Below the pieces are notes generated by a model that was not told the DNA's origin, made no database searches, and worked only from the letters and a program-made list of their open reading frames with translations. Shown here in pieces: positions 35,460-45,991 of a stretch of 64,000 nt of DNA (position 1 is its first letter; each line of letters opens with the position of its first letter). A program made the position numbers and the translations under genes. The DNA is from Variovorax sp. UMC13 (GTDB taxonomy: Bacteria; Pseudomonadota; Gammaproteobacteria; Burkholderiales; Burkholderiaceae_C). The stretch spans positions 62,001 through 126,000 of the forward strand of contig NZ_LZZW01000003.1 in assembly GCF_014170375.1 (NCBI RefSeq), read 5' to 3'.

Positions 35460-35942
35460 ATGTCCGCAGATACCAGCGAGATCGTCGCCTTGCCCGAAGC
35501 CCTCGAACGCGCCCAGGCCGAGGCCGCTGCGCAGAACCTGCCCTATGCGGGCGGCGTCGCGCCCGCCGAGGCCTGGCAGCTCGTGCAGGACGGCGCGGCC
35601 GTGCTGGTCGACGTGCGTTCCAACGAGGAACGCACCTTCGTCGGCCAGGTGCCCGACAGCCTGCACGTGCCATGGGCCACCGGCACCGCGCTCACGCGCA
35701 ACCCGCGCTTCGTGCGCGAACTCGAGGCCAAGCTCGCCAAGCAGGGCGGCAAGGAGGCGACGGTGCTGCTGCTGTGCCGCAGCGGCAAGCGCTCGGCGCT
35801 CGCGGCCGAAGCGGCGGCCAAGGCCGGCTTCGCACGCGTGTTCAACGTGCGCGAAGGCTTCGAGGGCGAGATCGATGCGCAGCAGCATCGCGGCACGGCC
35901 GACGGCTGGCGCTTTCATCGATTGCCCTGGACCCAGGGCTGA
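35460..35942 (+). CDS. Single-domain rhodanese-like sulfurtransferase
   Basis: 160 residues, cytoplasmic. The rhodanese fold is seen in VLVDVRSNEERTFVGQVPDS and the active-site loop LLCRSGKRSA with Cys106 as the persulfide-forming residue. Such proteins pass sulfane sulfur from thiosulfate or persulfides to acceptors. It is the first gene of the operon leading to serine acetyltransferase, the XRE regulator, the encapsulin and cysteine desulfurase, which makes a role in handling sulfane sulfur around the compartment likely (inference). AGGAG lies 10 nt before the ATG. Confidence 0.88.
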   Translation: MSADTSEIVALPEALERAQAEAAAQNLPYAGGVAPAEAWQLVQDGAAVLVDVRSNEERTFVGQVPDSLHVPWATGTALTRNPRFVRELEAKLAKQGGKEATVLLLCRSGKRSALAAEAAAKAGFARVFNVREGFEGEIDAQQHRGTADGWRFHRLPWTQG

Positions 35943-35972
35943 CATCCACCGACCCACGAAAGAAGGAAACGA

Positions 35973-36881
35973 ATGGCCCGGTTCGACATCGGCGGCATCG
36001 CCGGCGCGCTGCATGCGGCACGCGACGAATGGCGCGCGGCGCAGAAGCGCTCACGCGAGCCCGGCGGGCGCGAGTTCCCCTCGCGCGATGCGCTCACGCA
36101 GATCCTGCGCTCGCTGCAGGGCGTGCTGTTCCCGATGCGGCTGGGGCCGGTCGACCTGCGCCAGGACAGCGAGGACATCTACGTCGCCTACACGCTCGAC
36201 GCGGCGCTGCATGCGCTGCACGGCCAGGCGCTGCTCGAACTCAACGACCGGGCCCGGCGCGCCGGGCAATCGACGGCCGACGTGGACGAACGCGCCACCG
36301 CCGCCGTGCGGGCCTTCGGCGCCGCGCTGCCCGACATCCGCCGGCTGCTCGACACCGACGTGCTCGCGGCCTACCAGGGCGACCCGGCGGCGCACAGCGT
36401 CGACGAGGTGCTGCTGTGCTATCCGGGCGTGCTGGCGATGGTCCACCACCGGCTCGCGCACCGGCTCTACACGCTCGACCTGCCGCTGCTCGCGCGCATC
36501 GTGGCCGAGCTCGCGCATGCGCAGACCGGCATCGACATCCACCCGGGCGCGCGGATCGGCCCTAGCTTCTTCATCGACCACGGCACCGGCGTCGTGATCG
36601 GCGAGACGGCCGTGATCGGCCAGCGCGTGCGGGTCTACCAGGCCGTCACGCTGGGCGCCAAGCGCTTCCCCACCGATGCCGAGGGCAAGCTGCAGAAGGG
36701 CCTGCCGCGCCATCCGCTGGTGGAGGACGACGTGGTGATCTATGCCGGCGCGACCATCCTCGGGCGCGTGACGCTGGGCAAGGGCGCGACCATCGGCGGC
36801 AACGTCTGGATCACCGACGACGTGCCCGCGGGCGCGAGCGTGACGCAGGCCGGCCTGCTCAACGCCAGGCCGGTGAAATGA
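35973..36881 (+). CDS. epsC: Serine O-acetyltransferase (EpsC/SrpH type)
   Basis: A 302-residue serine acetyltransferase making O-acetylserine, the carbon acceptor for sulfide in cysteine synthesis. An N-terminal helical domain of about 170 residues is followed by the left-handed beta-helix hexapeptide repeats: TGIDIHPGARIGPSFFIDHG, TGVVIGETAVIG and VIYAGATILGRVTLGKGATI. The His-Asp-His catalytic elements are present in DIHPG and IDHGTG. The long N-terminal domain marks the EpsC/SrpH branch, which in cyanobacteria is encoded beside srpI. It overlaps the XRE gene by 4 bp (ATGA). Confidence 0.9.
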   Translation: MARFDIGGIAGALHAARDEWRAAQKRSREPGGREFPSRDALTQILRSLQGVLFPMRLGPVDLRQDSEDIYVAYTLDAALHALHGQALLELNDRARRAGQSTADVDERATAAVRAFGAALPDIRRLLDTDVLAAYQGDPAAHSVDEVLLCYPGVLAMVHHRLAHRLYTLDLPLLARIVAELAHAQTGIDIHPGARIGPSFFIDHGTGVVIGETAVIGQRVRVYQAVTLGAKRFPTDAEGKLQKGLPRHPLVEDDVVIYAGATILGRVTLGKGATIGGNVWITDDVPAGASVTQAGLLNARPVK

Positions 36882-37174
36882 GCGCGCTGCCCGAGGCCCT
36901 CCCGCTCTACGACCTGGTCGAGACCTTCGGCATCGCGGTGCGCCAGCTGCGCGAGGTGCGCGGCTGGTCGCAGGAGCAGCTGGCCGAGCGTTCCAACCTC
37001 AACCGCTCCTACGTGGGCGAGGTCGAGCGCGGCCGCGTGATCGCCTCGATCCTGACCGCGCAGAAACTGGCCTGCGCGCTCGACATCAACATCGCGAGCC
37101 TGCTCTCGCGCTGCGAACAACTGGAGCAGCAGCGCACCGTGCGCCGCATCAACTTGGCGGCTATAGCCTGTTGA
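36878..37174 (+). CDS. Small XRE-type (Cro/CI) helix-turn-helix regulator
   Basis: 98 residues consisting almost entirely of one Cro/CI DNA-binding domain: LREVRGWSQEQLAERSNLNR then SYVGEVERGRVIASILTAQK. No ligand or sensor domain is visible beyond a short helical tail with two cysteines (SRCEQLEQQ and a terminal AIAC). It is translationally coupled to epsC and lies immediately upstream of the encapsulin gene, so it probably regulates this operon. The cysteines could sense redox or sulfane sulfur (speculative). Confidence 0.85.
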   Translation: MSALPEALPLYDLVETFGIAVRQLREVRGWSQEQLAERSNLNRSYVGEVERGRVIASILTAQKLACALDINIASLLSRCEQLEQQRTVRRINLAAIAC

Positions 37175-37241
37175 GCGGACCACCCGGTCGCCCTGAAACT
37201 CCGCCTCGATTTCCTTTCTTTCATCGATCAACGGAGTCCTT

Positions 37242-38174
37242 ATGACCGCAACAGTGGGTGGAACCACCGCCCTTGGCGACAATGCCGCACGCCAGCTCGC
37301 CAATGCCACCAAGAGCGTTCCCCAGCTCGAGACCATCAGCCCGCGCTGGCTCACCCACCTGTTGCAGTGGGTCCCCGTCGAGGCCGGCACCTACCGCCTC
37401 AACAAGGTCAAGAACCCCGAGTCGATCAAGGTCGTCTGCACCTCGCGCGAAGACGAGAACCAGCTGCCGCGCACCTGGGTCGACTACGAAGAGCATCCGC
37501 GCGAGTACAACCTCAACGCCGTGAGCACCGTGCTGGACGTGCACACCCGCATCTCCGACCTGTACAGCAGCCCGCACGACCAGATCAAGGAACAGCTGCG
37601 CCTGACGATCGAGACGATCAAGGAGAACCAGGAAAGCGAGCTGATCAACAACCCCGACTACGGCCTGCTGTCGCAGGTGACCGACGAGCAGCGCATCTTC
37701 CCGCTGACCGGCGCGCCCACGCCCGACGACCTCGACGAGCTGCTGACCAAGGTCTGGAAGGAGCCGGCCTTCTTCCTCACCCACCCGCTGGCCATCGCCG
37801 CCTTTGGCCGCGAAGCCACGCGCCGCGGCACGCCGCCGCCGACCGTGAGCCTGTTCGGCTCGCAGTTCATCACCTGGCGCGGCATCCCGCTGATCCCGTC
37901 GAACAAGGTGCCGGTGGCCGACGGCAAGAGCAAGATCCTGCTGCTGCGCGTGGGCGACAAGCGCCAGGGCGTGGTCGGCCTGTTCCAGCCGGGCCTGACC
38001 GGCGAACAGAGCCCGGGCCTGTCGGTGCGCTTCATGGGCATCAACAACCACGCGATCGCGTCGTACCTGATCTCGCTGTACTGCTCGGTCGCGGTGCTGA
38101 CCACCGACGCGCTGGCCGTGCTCGACGACGTCGAGATCGGCAAGTACCACGACTATCCCGACACCTACAAGTAA
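37242..38174 (+). CDS. srpI: Family 2A encapsulin shell protein (SrpI type)
   Basis: A 310-residue HK97-fold shell protein of the SrpI family. Characteristic segments are ETISPRWLTHLLQWVPVEAG, GTYRLNKVKNPESIKVVCTS, QFITWRGIPLIPSNKVPV and SYLISLYCSVAVLTTDALAV. The length fits family 2A, which lacks the cyclic-nucleotide-like domain of family 2B. SrpI of Synechococcus elongatus forms a 60-subunit nanocompartment that packages a cysteine desulfurase, and the gene directly downstream here encodes exactly that cargo type, 8 bp away. It is preceded by GGAGT and follows the XRE gene by 67 bp. Confidence 0.93.
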   Translation: MTATVGGTTALGDNAARQLANATKSVPQLETISPRWLTHLLQWVPVEAGTYRLNKVKNPESIKVVCTSREDENQLPRTWVDYEEHPREYNLNAVSTVLDVHTRISDLYSSPHDQIKEQLRLTIETIKENQESELINNPDYGLLSQVTDEQRIFPLTGAPTPDDLDELLTKVWKEPAFFLTHPLAIAAFGREATRRGTPPPTVSLFGSQFITWRGIPLIPSNKVPVADGKSKILLLRVGDKRQGVVGLFQPGLTGEQSPGLSVRFMGINNHAIASYLISLYCSVAVLTTDALAVLDDVEIGKYHDYPDTYK

Positions 38175-38182
38175 GGCGCGCC

Positions 38183-40183
<2,001 letters not shown>

Positions 40184-40253
40184 ACGCCGGCCCGCATGGC
40201 GTCGTGCGGCGCCATGCGGGTAGACGTTTTCGGCATGCGCATATCGGATTTGC

Positions 40254-40286
40254 GTCGTTGGGTTTTGGGGCTCGTCTTCGTACAGT
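40254..40286 (+). promoter_or_regulatory. Sulfur-type promoter element for the periplasmic sulfurtransferase
   Basis: GTCGTTG (40254-40260), 20 nt, then TACAGT (40281-40286), 28 bp before the ATG. Confidence 0.5.
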
Positions 40287-40314
40287 CGGTTTCAGTTTCA
40301 ACACAGGAGACCGA

Positions 40315-41265
40315 ATGTCGATCCTTCGCAAATGGTGGCATGCCGCCACGCTCGCCACCCTGACCTTCACCGCGGCGGCCCCGGCCGCCTTCGCGCAGGC
40401 CTCGGCCGACGGCAGCGGCCCGCTGGTGTCCACCGAGTGGCTCGACAGGAACCTCAAGAACCCCAAGCTGCGCGTGATCGAGGTCAGCGTGAACCCGGGT
40501 CTCTACGAGCGCGGCCATGTGCCGGGCGCGGTCAACTTCTCGTGGCATGCCGACCTCAACGACCGCGTGCGCCGCGACATCGTGAGCCAGGCCGATTTCG
40601 AGAAGCTGCTGTCGGCCGCGGGCGTCGACAACGACAGCACCGTGGTGCTCTACGGCGACAACAACAACTGGTTCGCGGCCTGGGGCGCCTGGGTGTTCGA
40701 GCAGTACGGCGTGCGCAACGTCAAGCTGCTCGACGGCGGCCGCAAGAAGTGGGAAGCCGAAGGCCGCGTGCTCGAGAACCGCGCACCGGAAGTCGTGGCC
40801 ACGCGCTACAAGGTCACGCGCCCGCAGCCCGAACTGCGCGCGCGCCTGGCCGACGTGCTGGGCGTGGCCGAGGGCAAGACCGACGCCAGGCTGGTCGACA
40901 TCCGCTCGGCCGACGAATACACGGGCAAGATCTTCGCGCCGCCGGGCGCGGCCGAGCTCGCGGTGCGTGCCGGCCACATCCCGGGCGCGGCCAACGTGCC
41001 CTGGGGCCGCGCGGTCAACGAAGACGGCACCTTCAAGTCGGCCGCCGAACTCAAGGCGCTCTATGCCTCGGTCGGCATCGACGGCAGCAAGCCGGTCATC
41101 ACCTACTGCCGCATCGGCGAGCGCTCGAGCCACACCTGGTTCGCGCTGACCAAGATCCTGGGCTACCAGAACGTGCGCAACTACGACGGCTCGTGGACCG
41201 AATACGGCAATGCCGTGGGCGTGCCGGTGAGCAACCCCAGCGGCACGGTCTGGGCGTCGAAGTAG
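40315..41265 (+). CDS. Periplasmic two-domain rhodanese (thiosulfate/3-mercaptopyruvate sulfurtransferase type)
   Basis: 316 residues with a signal peptide ending APAAFAQA. Two rhodanese domains are present. The N-terminal one (LRVIEVSVNPGLYERGHVPG) has VLYGDNNNW at the active-loop position and no cysteine, so it is structural. The C-terminal one (ARLVDIRSADEYTGK) has the active loop TYCRIGERSS with Cys265. The periplasmic location and the thiosulfate-transporter gene next door suggest it processes thiosulfate or other sulfane sulfur before uptake. Ribosome-binding site AGGAGA, 5 nt from the ATG. Confidence 0.9.
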   Translation: MSILRKWWHAATLATLTFTAAAPAAFAQASADGSGPLVSTEWLDRNLKNPKLRVIEVSVNPGLYERGHVPGAVNFSWHADLNDRVRRDIVSQADFEKLLSAAGVDNDSTVVLYGDNNNWFAAWGAWVFEQYGVRNVKLLDGGRKKWEAEGRVLENRAPEVVATRYKVTRPQPELRARLADVLGVAEGKTDARLVDIRSADEYTGKIFAPPGAAELAVRAGHIPGAANVPWGRAVNEDGTFKSAAELKALYASVGIDGSKPVITYCRIGERSSHTWFALTKILGYQNVRNYDGSWTEYGNAVGVPVSNPSGTVWASK

Positions 41266-41327
41266 GCAGCGTTCTTTCTTTGGGTGGGGACAACTCGTTG
41301 TCTCCTCGTCGTGTGGTAACGACGTTC

Positions 41328-41354
41328 GGGCGGACCTTGGGTCCGCCCTTTTTT
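41328..41354 (+). terminator. Rho-independent terminator after the sulfurtransferase gene
   Basis: GGGCGGACC and GGTCCGCCC form a perfect 9-bp stem with a TTG loop followed directly by six T residues. It ends the sulfurtransferase transcript 20 bp before the transporter start. Two further hairpins lie upstream of it (about 41286-41304 and 41307-41324). Confidence 0.88.
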
Positions 41355-41374
41355 CGTGAGGAGCGGGTTCGAAG

Positions 41375-42592
41375 ATGACGACAACGACGACAGCGCAGAT
41401 TCCGGCGGCCGATGCGCCCACCGGGCCCGGCCGCGTGGCATGGATCGCCGCCGCCCTGGTCGTGCTGCTGACCGTGGCCGGCGTGCAGGCGCTGGGCGAG
41501 CGCAGCGGCGGCCGCGCGCTGGCCTTCGCGGCCGGACTGGGCGCGCTGCTGGGCGTGGTGCTGCAGCGCTCGCGCTTCTGCTTCTACTGCCATGCGCGCG
41601 ACTACTTCGAGCGCGGCGATGCGCGCGGCCTGCTGGCGATCGTCGCGGCGCTGGCGGTCGGCACACTGGGCATGCACGTGGTCATGACCGGCTGGCTGCC
41701 CGTGCCCATGCCGGGGCGGCTGCCGCCCGATTCCCACATCGGCCCGGTGAGCTGGGCGCTGGTCCTGGCCGGCCTGGCCTTCGGCCTGGGCATGGTGGTG
41801 TCGGGTTCGTGCATCAGCGCCCACTGGTACCGGCTGGGTGAGGGATCGCCCACCGCGCCCTTCGCACTCATCGGCTCCGCAGCCGGCTTCGTGCTGGGCT
41901 TCAACAGCTGGAACACGCTCTACAGCGCGACCATCGCGACGGCTCCTGTCATCTGGTTACCGCACCACCTGGGCTATGCCGGATCGGCCGCGGTGCAACT
42001 GGGCCTGCTGGCCGTGATCGCTGCGCTGCTGTGGCGACGCCTGCCGGCCGAGGGTGCGCCCTTGCCGCGCGCCGCCAGCTTCGGCGCGGCCCTGCGCCGG
42101 GCCTTCGTCGGCCGCTGGCCGGCGGTGTGGGGCGGTGTCGCGGTCGGCGCCATCGCGGTGATCGTGGTACTGCGCCTGCGGCCCCTGGGCGTGACCGCGG
42201 CGCTGGGCAGTGCGGCGCGCACGGTCGGCGAGCATCAAGGCCTGGTGCCGCAGCGACTCGAAGGCCTCGACACCTTCGGCGGCTGCGTGACGGCCGTGCT
42301 CGAGTATTTCTGGCAGACACCCAACGCCCTGCTTATCGCGGGCATCGTGGCCGGCGCGCTGGCGTCAGCCCTGGCCAGCGGCCAGTTCAAGCCACGTGTT
42401 CCCAGCCTGCGCCAGGCCGTGCGCGGCCTGGGCGGCGGCGTGCTGCTGGGCTGGGGCGCGATGACGGGTCTGGGCTGCACCGTGGGCAACCTGCTCTCGG
42501 GCACCATGGCCGGCGCGCTCTCGGGCTGGGTCTTCGGTGCCGCGGTGCTGTGCGCGGTGTGGGCCGGCTTGCGCCTGCGCTGGAGCCTTTGA
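41375..42592 (+). CDS. YeeE/YedE family thiosulfate transporter (TsuA-like)
   Basis: A 405-residue membrane protein with about nine to ten helices made of two YeeE/YedE repeats. Conserved cysteines that pass thiosulfate through the pore in TsuA are recognisable in RSRFCFYCHARDYF (Cys69, Cys72), VSGSCISAHWYR and TGLGCTVGNLLSG. Thiosulfate uptake would supply reduced sulfur to the rhodanese, serine acetyltransferase and encapsulin genes upstream. It lies just past a strong terminator, so it needs readthrough or its own promoter; no sulfur-type element is seen in the gap. Confidence 0.88.
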   Translation: MTTTTTAQIPAADAPTGPGRVAWIAAALVVLLTVAGVQALGERSGGRALAFAAGLGALLGVVLQRSRFCFYCHARDYFERGDARGLLAIVAALAVGTLGMHVVMTGWLPVPMPGRLPPDSHIGPVSWALVLAGLAFGLGMVVSGSCISAHWYRLGEGSPTAPFALIGSAAGFVLGFNSWNTLYSATIATAPVIWLPHHLGYAGSAAVQLGLLAVIAALLWRRLPAEGAPLPRAASFGAALRRAFVGRWPAVWGGVAVGAIAVIVVLRLRPLGVTAALGSAARTVGEHQGLVPQRLEGLDTFGGCVTAVLEYFWQTPNALLIAGIVAGALASALASGQFKPRVPSLRQAVRGLGGGVLLGWGAMTGLGCTVGNLLSGTMAGALSGWVFGAAVLCAVWAGLRLRWSL

Positions 42593-42642
42593 AAAAGGCA
42601 GGGAGAGGGTCTGCGCGCAGCGAGATACCTCATGCGCAATCG

Positions 42643-42675
42643 GTCTTTGGTTTGCTCGCCGCGCCTCGCAGAATC
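42643..42675 (+). promoter_or_regulatory. Sulfur-type promoter element for the small basic protein
   Basis: GTCTTTG (42643-42649), 20 nt, then AGAATC (42670-42675), 33 bp before the ATG. The preceding sequence (ATACCT ... GCGCAAT) also resembles the stretch upstream of the element at 3017. Confidence 0.45.
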
Positions 42676-42708
42676 GAGCACGGCGCAAGCCATTGAAGAG
42701 AGAAACCG

Positions 42709-42921
42709 ATGACCACACAGCACCCCCCCGTTTCCCCGGTCGACCAGGCGCGACGCGTGATCGGCGTGACGCGCCAGGCCTGGCGCGTGGCGCCGCTGTC
42801 CGAGCATGCCGAGGCCCGGCGTGCACCGCACGGCTACGTGCCCCTGCGTGCCTTGAGGCGCGTGCAGGTCGCGGCGCAACGCAGGCTGCCCGTGGGGGTG
42901 GCGCTGGCGCATTCCTGGTAG
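42709..42921 (+). CDS. Small basic protein of unknown function
   Basis: 70 residues, rich in arginine and proline, with no signal peptide, membrane helix or known domain. Support for its reality: a GAAGAGAGAAA ribosome-binding region directly before the ATG, an upstream promoter element of the same form as those of clear sulfur genes, and position at the end of the thiosulfate/encapsulin island. Without homologues to compare, it remains a tentative call. Confidence 0.55.
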   Translation: MTTQHPPVSPVDQARRVIGVTRQAWRVAPLSEHAEARRAPHGYVPLRALRRVQVAAQRRLPVGVALAHSW

Positions 42922-42972
42922 GGCCCACAGCCCCCTCGTGCGGGCGCCGTGGGCGCGCCGGCAAGGCGAGAC

Positions 42973-44139
42973 TCAGCGCCGCAGGCCCAGCAGCTCGCGC
43001 GCCACCACCCAGCGGTGCACCTCGGTCGGCCCCTCGTAGATGCGCATCAGGCGCGCCTCGTTGGCCATCTGCTGCAGCGGCATTTCCTTGGTCATGCCCA
43101 TCGCGCCGAACATCTGCATGGCGTGGTCGATCACCTCCCAAGCCATCTCTGTGGCGAACACCTTGACCATCGACACCTGCGTGCGTGCCTCGTCGCCACG
43201 GTCGATGCGTGCGGCGGCTTCGTAGGTCATGAGCCGGCAGGCATGGATGCGCGTCGCCGCGTCGGCGACCCACCATTGCACGGTCTGGCGTTCCGCGAGC
43301 GACGCGCCGAAGGTGCGGCGCTGCGGCGCGTACTCGCACATCATGTCGAGCGCGCGCTGGGCGCGGCCGATGCACCAGGCCGCCATCTGCAGCCGGCGGC
43401 TCGACAGCCGCGCCTGCATGGGCGCGAAGCCCTGGCCTTCCGGGCCGAGCAGCCGTGAATGCGGCACCCGGCAGTCCTCGAACAGCACCTCGTAGGTCGA
43501 GACGCCGCCGATCATGGGAATGCGGCGCTCGACCTTGAAGCCCGGCGTGTCCTTGTCGACGATGAAGGCCGAGATGCCACCGCGCCCGCCTTTGTCCCGG
43601 TCCGTCACGGCCATCACGATGGTCCAGTCCGCGCGCATGGCGCGGCTGATCCAGATCTTGCGGCCGTTGAGGACCCAGTCGTCGCCGTCGCGCACCGCGC
43701 GGGTCGACATGGCCGAGGGATCGGCGCCCGCGCCGGGTTCGGAGATCGCGATGGCCGAGACCGTCTCGCCGCGAGCGTAGGGCGCGAGGTAGGCGGCGCG
43801 CTGTTCGTCGTTGGCGGCCGTGAGCAGCATGCGCAGGTTGGGCGAGTCCGGCGGCAGCTCGTAGGGGGTGATGGTCTTGCCGAACTCCTCGTTCACCCCG
43901 ACCATCGCGACCACCGGCAGGTCGAGGCCCTCCATCTCGGCCGGTGCGTCGAGGCCCCACAGCCCGCGCGCCTTGGACACGGCATCGAGCGTGGCGTGCT
44001 CCTGCGGCGACAGCTCCCACGGCGCACCGGCCGCCTCGCGCTTCAACAGCGCCGCCTCCAGTGGCAGCAGGTCTTCGCGCACGAAGCTGGCCACCAGGTC
44101 CTTGAGCGTCTGATGCTCGGGATCGAGTTCGAAAATCAT
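42973..44139 (-). CDS. Acyl-CoA dehydrogenase family protein
   Basis: A 388-residue FAD-dependent acyl-CoA dehydrogenase: AISEPGAGADPSAMSTRAV in the flavin-binding beta domain, DWVLNGRKIWISRAMRADW, and the C-terminal QMFGAMGMTKEMPLQQMANE followed by YEGPTEVHR. It would introduce a 2,3-double bond into an acyl-CoA. It is the last gene of the operon TctC protein - enoyl-CoA hydratase - dehydrogenase, next to a CoA transferase that could activate the same acid. Confidence 0.9.
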   Translation of the reverse strand: MIFELDPEHQTLKDLVASFVREDLLPLEAALLKREAAGAPWELSPQEHATLDAVSKARGLWGLDAPAEMEGLDLPVVAMVGVNEEFGKTITPYELPPDSPNLRMLLTAANDEQRAAYLAPYARGETVSAIAISEPGAGADPSAMSTRAVRDGDDWVLNGRKIWISRAMRADWTIVMAVTDRDKGGRGGISAFIVDKDTPGFKVERRIPMIGGVSTYEVLFEDCRVPHSRLLGPEGQGFAPMQARLSSRRLQMAAWCIGRAQRALDMMCEYAPQRRTFGASLAERQTVQWWVADAATRIHACRLMTYEAAARIDRGDEARTQVSMVKVFATEMAWEVIDHAMQMFGAMGMTKEMPLQQMANEARLMRIYEGPTEVHRWVVARELLGLRR

Positions 44140-44178
44140 TCCATCACTCCAAAATTTCCAGGGAAACGGCCGCCAGGC

Positions 44179-44955
44179 TCAGCGGCCGTTGAAGCGCGGC
44201 GTGCGGCGCTCGGCCATCGCCTGCACGCCTTCGCGAAAGTCCTCGCTGCGGAACTGCAGCTGCTGCTCGGCCAGTTCGCGCCGGTTGATGTCGCGCACCT
44301 CCTGCGCCAAGTTGGCCCGCAAGGTGGCGCGGGTGCTCTGCACCGCGAGCGGCGCCGACTCGGCGATCTGCGCCGCCAGCGCCTGGGCCCGTGCCAGCAC
44401 CTCGTCGGCCGCCACCAGTTCGTCGGCGAGGCCGATGGCGAGCGCCTCGCGGCCGTCGATGCGGCGGCCGGTGTAGAACAGCATCGATGCCCGCTGGGCG
44501 CCGATCAGGCGCGGCAAGGTGTGGCTCAGCCCGAAGCCCGGATGGAAACCCAGCCGGTTGAAGTTGACGCTGAAGCGCGCCGCCTCGCAGGTCACGCGGA
44601 AGTCGGCCGTCAGCGCCAGCCCGACGCCGGCGCCCACGGCCGCCCCGTGGACCGCCGCGACGACCGGCTTGCGGTTGTCGAACAGCCGCAGCGCGTGCGC
44701 ATAGAAGTCGGCCGGGTCCATGGCCTCGCCGCCGCCCGGCACGCCGGAGAAGTCGGCGCCGGCGCAGAAGGACTTGCCCTCGGCCGCAAGCACGATGGCG
44801 CGGCAGCCGGCATCGCCGTCGAGCGTGGCCAGGGTGTCGGCGAGCTCGCGCATGGCCTGCGCGTCGACGAAGTTGTGGGGCGGACGGCACAGCGTCAGCG
44901 TGACGACGTGGCCGTCGCGGCTCTGTGCGAGGGAGGAGGGGGAGGATGCGTTCAT
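44179..44955 (-). CDS. Enoyl-CoA hydratase/isomerase family protein
   Basis: A 258-residue crotonase-fold protein. The oxyanion-hole segments are AEGKSFCAGADFSG and VHGAAVGAGVGLALTADFRV. The second catalytic region reads GFHPGFGLSHTLPRLIG, where the usual glutamate pair is not fully kept, so hydratase versus other crotonase activity is open. Its start overlaps the stop of the TctC-type gene (ATGA), tying it to uptake of the same compound. Confidence 0.87.
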   Translation of the reverse strand: MNASSPSSLAQSRDGHVVTLTLCRPPHNFVDAQAMRELADTLATLDGDAGCRAIVLAAEGKSFCAGADFSGVPGGGEAMDPADFYAHALRLFDNRKPVVAAVHGAAVGAGVGLALTADFRVTCEAARFSVNFNRLGFHPGFGLSHTLPRLIGAQRASMLFYTGRRIDGREALAIGLADELVAADEVLARAQALAAQIAESAPLAVQSTRATLRANLAQEVRDINRRELAEQQLQFRSEDFREGVQAMAERRTPRFNGR

Positions 44956-45953
44956 TGGAGTTCGATCTTTGCGGAGCTTGCGATGCGTTTCCAGACCTCG
45001 ATCTGCTCGCGCTGGAAACTGCGCAGTTCGTCCTGGCCGCCCTTCATCACGACCACGTTCTGCTTGGCGTAGAACTCGATGGTCTCGGGCATGGCGAGGA
45101 TCTTCACGAACAGCTCCGACAGCTTGTCGACCACCGGCTTCGGGGTGTTCGCGGGCGCCGCGACGCCAGTCCAGGTGTCGCCGCTGAAGCCTGCGATGCC
45201 CTGTTCCCGCGCGGTGGGCACGTCGGCCAGTCCGGCCAGGCGCTGATCGGCCGCGATGGCCAGCGCACGAAGCTTGCCGCCGCGCAGCAGCTCCATGGTG
45301 GCCGTGATGTCGGCGAAGCCCAGGTCGGTCTGCGCAGAGATGGTGGCATTCACCGCCTCGGGCGCGCCCTTGTAGGGCACGTTGAGCAGCTTGATGCCGG
45401 CCTTCTCGGAGAACAGTTCGCCCATCAACTGGTAGGCGGCCGAGCCCGAGGCGAAGGTGGTCTGGCCGGGCTTGGCGCGGGCCGCGTCGATCAGGTCCTT
45501 CAGCGTCTTGTAGGGCGATTGGGCCGGCACGATGAGCACGATGGGCGATCGCATCAGCGTCGAGACCGGCGCCAGGTCCTTCACCGGGTCGTAGGGCAGC
45601 TGCTTGAACAGCGCCACGTTGGTGGCCAGCGTCGAGTTGCTGCCCATGAGCAGCGTGTAGCCGTCGGCGGGGGCGGAGGTCACGGCCTTGACCGCGATGA
45701 AGCCGTTGGCGCCCGCGCGGTTGTCGACGATCACGGGCTGGCCCGTCAGTTCGCCCAGCTTGCGCGCGAAGAAGCGCGCGCCGACATCGGTGCCCGAGCC
45801 GGGCGGGAAGGGCACGACGAAACGGATCGGCTTGCTCGGATAGTCCGTGGCCGCCGCCGCCGCCGGCTGCTGCGCCTGGGCGAATGGCGCTGCAGCGAGG
45901 GCCAGGGTGGCGGTCAGCGCGGCGGCGCTCAGCGTCCTCGACAAGGGGTTCAT
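44952..45953 (-). CDS. Tripartite tricarboxylate transporter (TctC/Bug) substrate-binding protein
   Basis: A 333-residue periplasmic protein with a signal peptide ending APFAQA. Bug marks: YPSKPIRFVVPFPPGSGTDV, VIVDNRAGANGFIAVKAV and YDPVKDLAPVSTL. It is the first gene of a catabolic operon under the TetR-type operator at 45992. The ligand is probably the carboxylic acid that the CoA transferase activates. Confidence 0.88.
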   Translation of the reverse strand: MNPLSRTLSAAALTATLALAAAPFAQAQQPAAAAATDYPSKPIRFVVPFPPGSGTDVGARFFARKLGELTGQPVIVDNRAGANGFIAVKAVTSAPADGYTLLMGSNSTLATNVALFKQLPYDPVKDLAPVSTLMRSPIVLIVPAQSPYKTLKDLIDAARAKPGQTTFASGSAAYQLMGELFSEKAGIKLLNVPYKGAPEAVNATISAQTDLGFADITATMELLRGGKLRALAIAADQRLAGLADVPTAREQGIAGFSGDTWTGVAAPANTPKPVVDKLSELFVKILAMPETIEFYAKQNVVVMKGGQDELRSFQREQIEVWKRIASSAKIELQ

Positions 45954-45991
45954 GAGGGATGTCTCCTGTAGGTGTGCCGCGGATTCTATAA

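Noticed and set aside
35973..36881. Assigning the serine acetyltransferase as the housekeeping CysE
   Set aside because: The long N-terminal helical domain and the encapsulin neighbourhood fit the EpsC/SrpH branch better.
42590..42612. GGGAGAGGG near 42600 as a second copy of the REP-like palindrome
   Set aside because: There is no matching CCCTCTCCC arm, so no stem can form.
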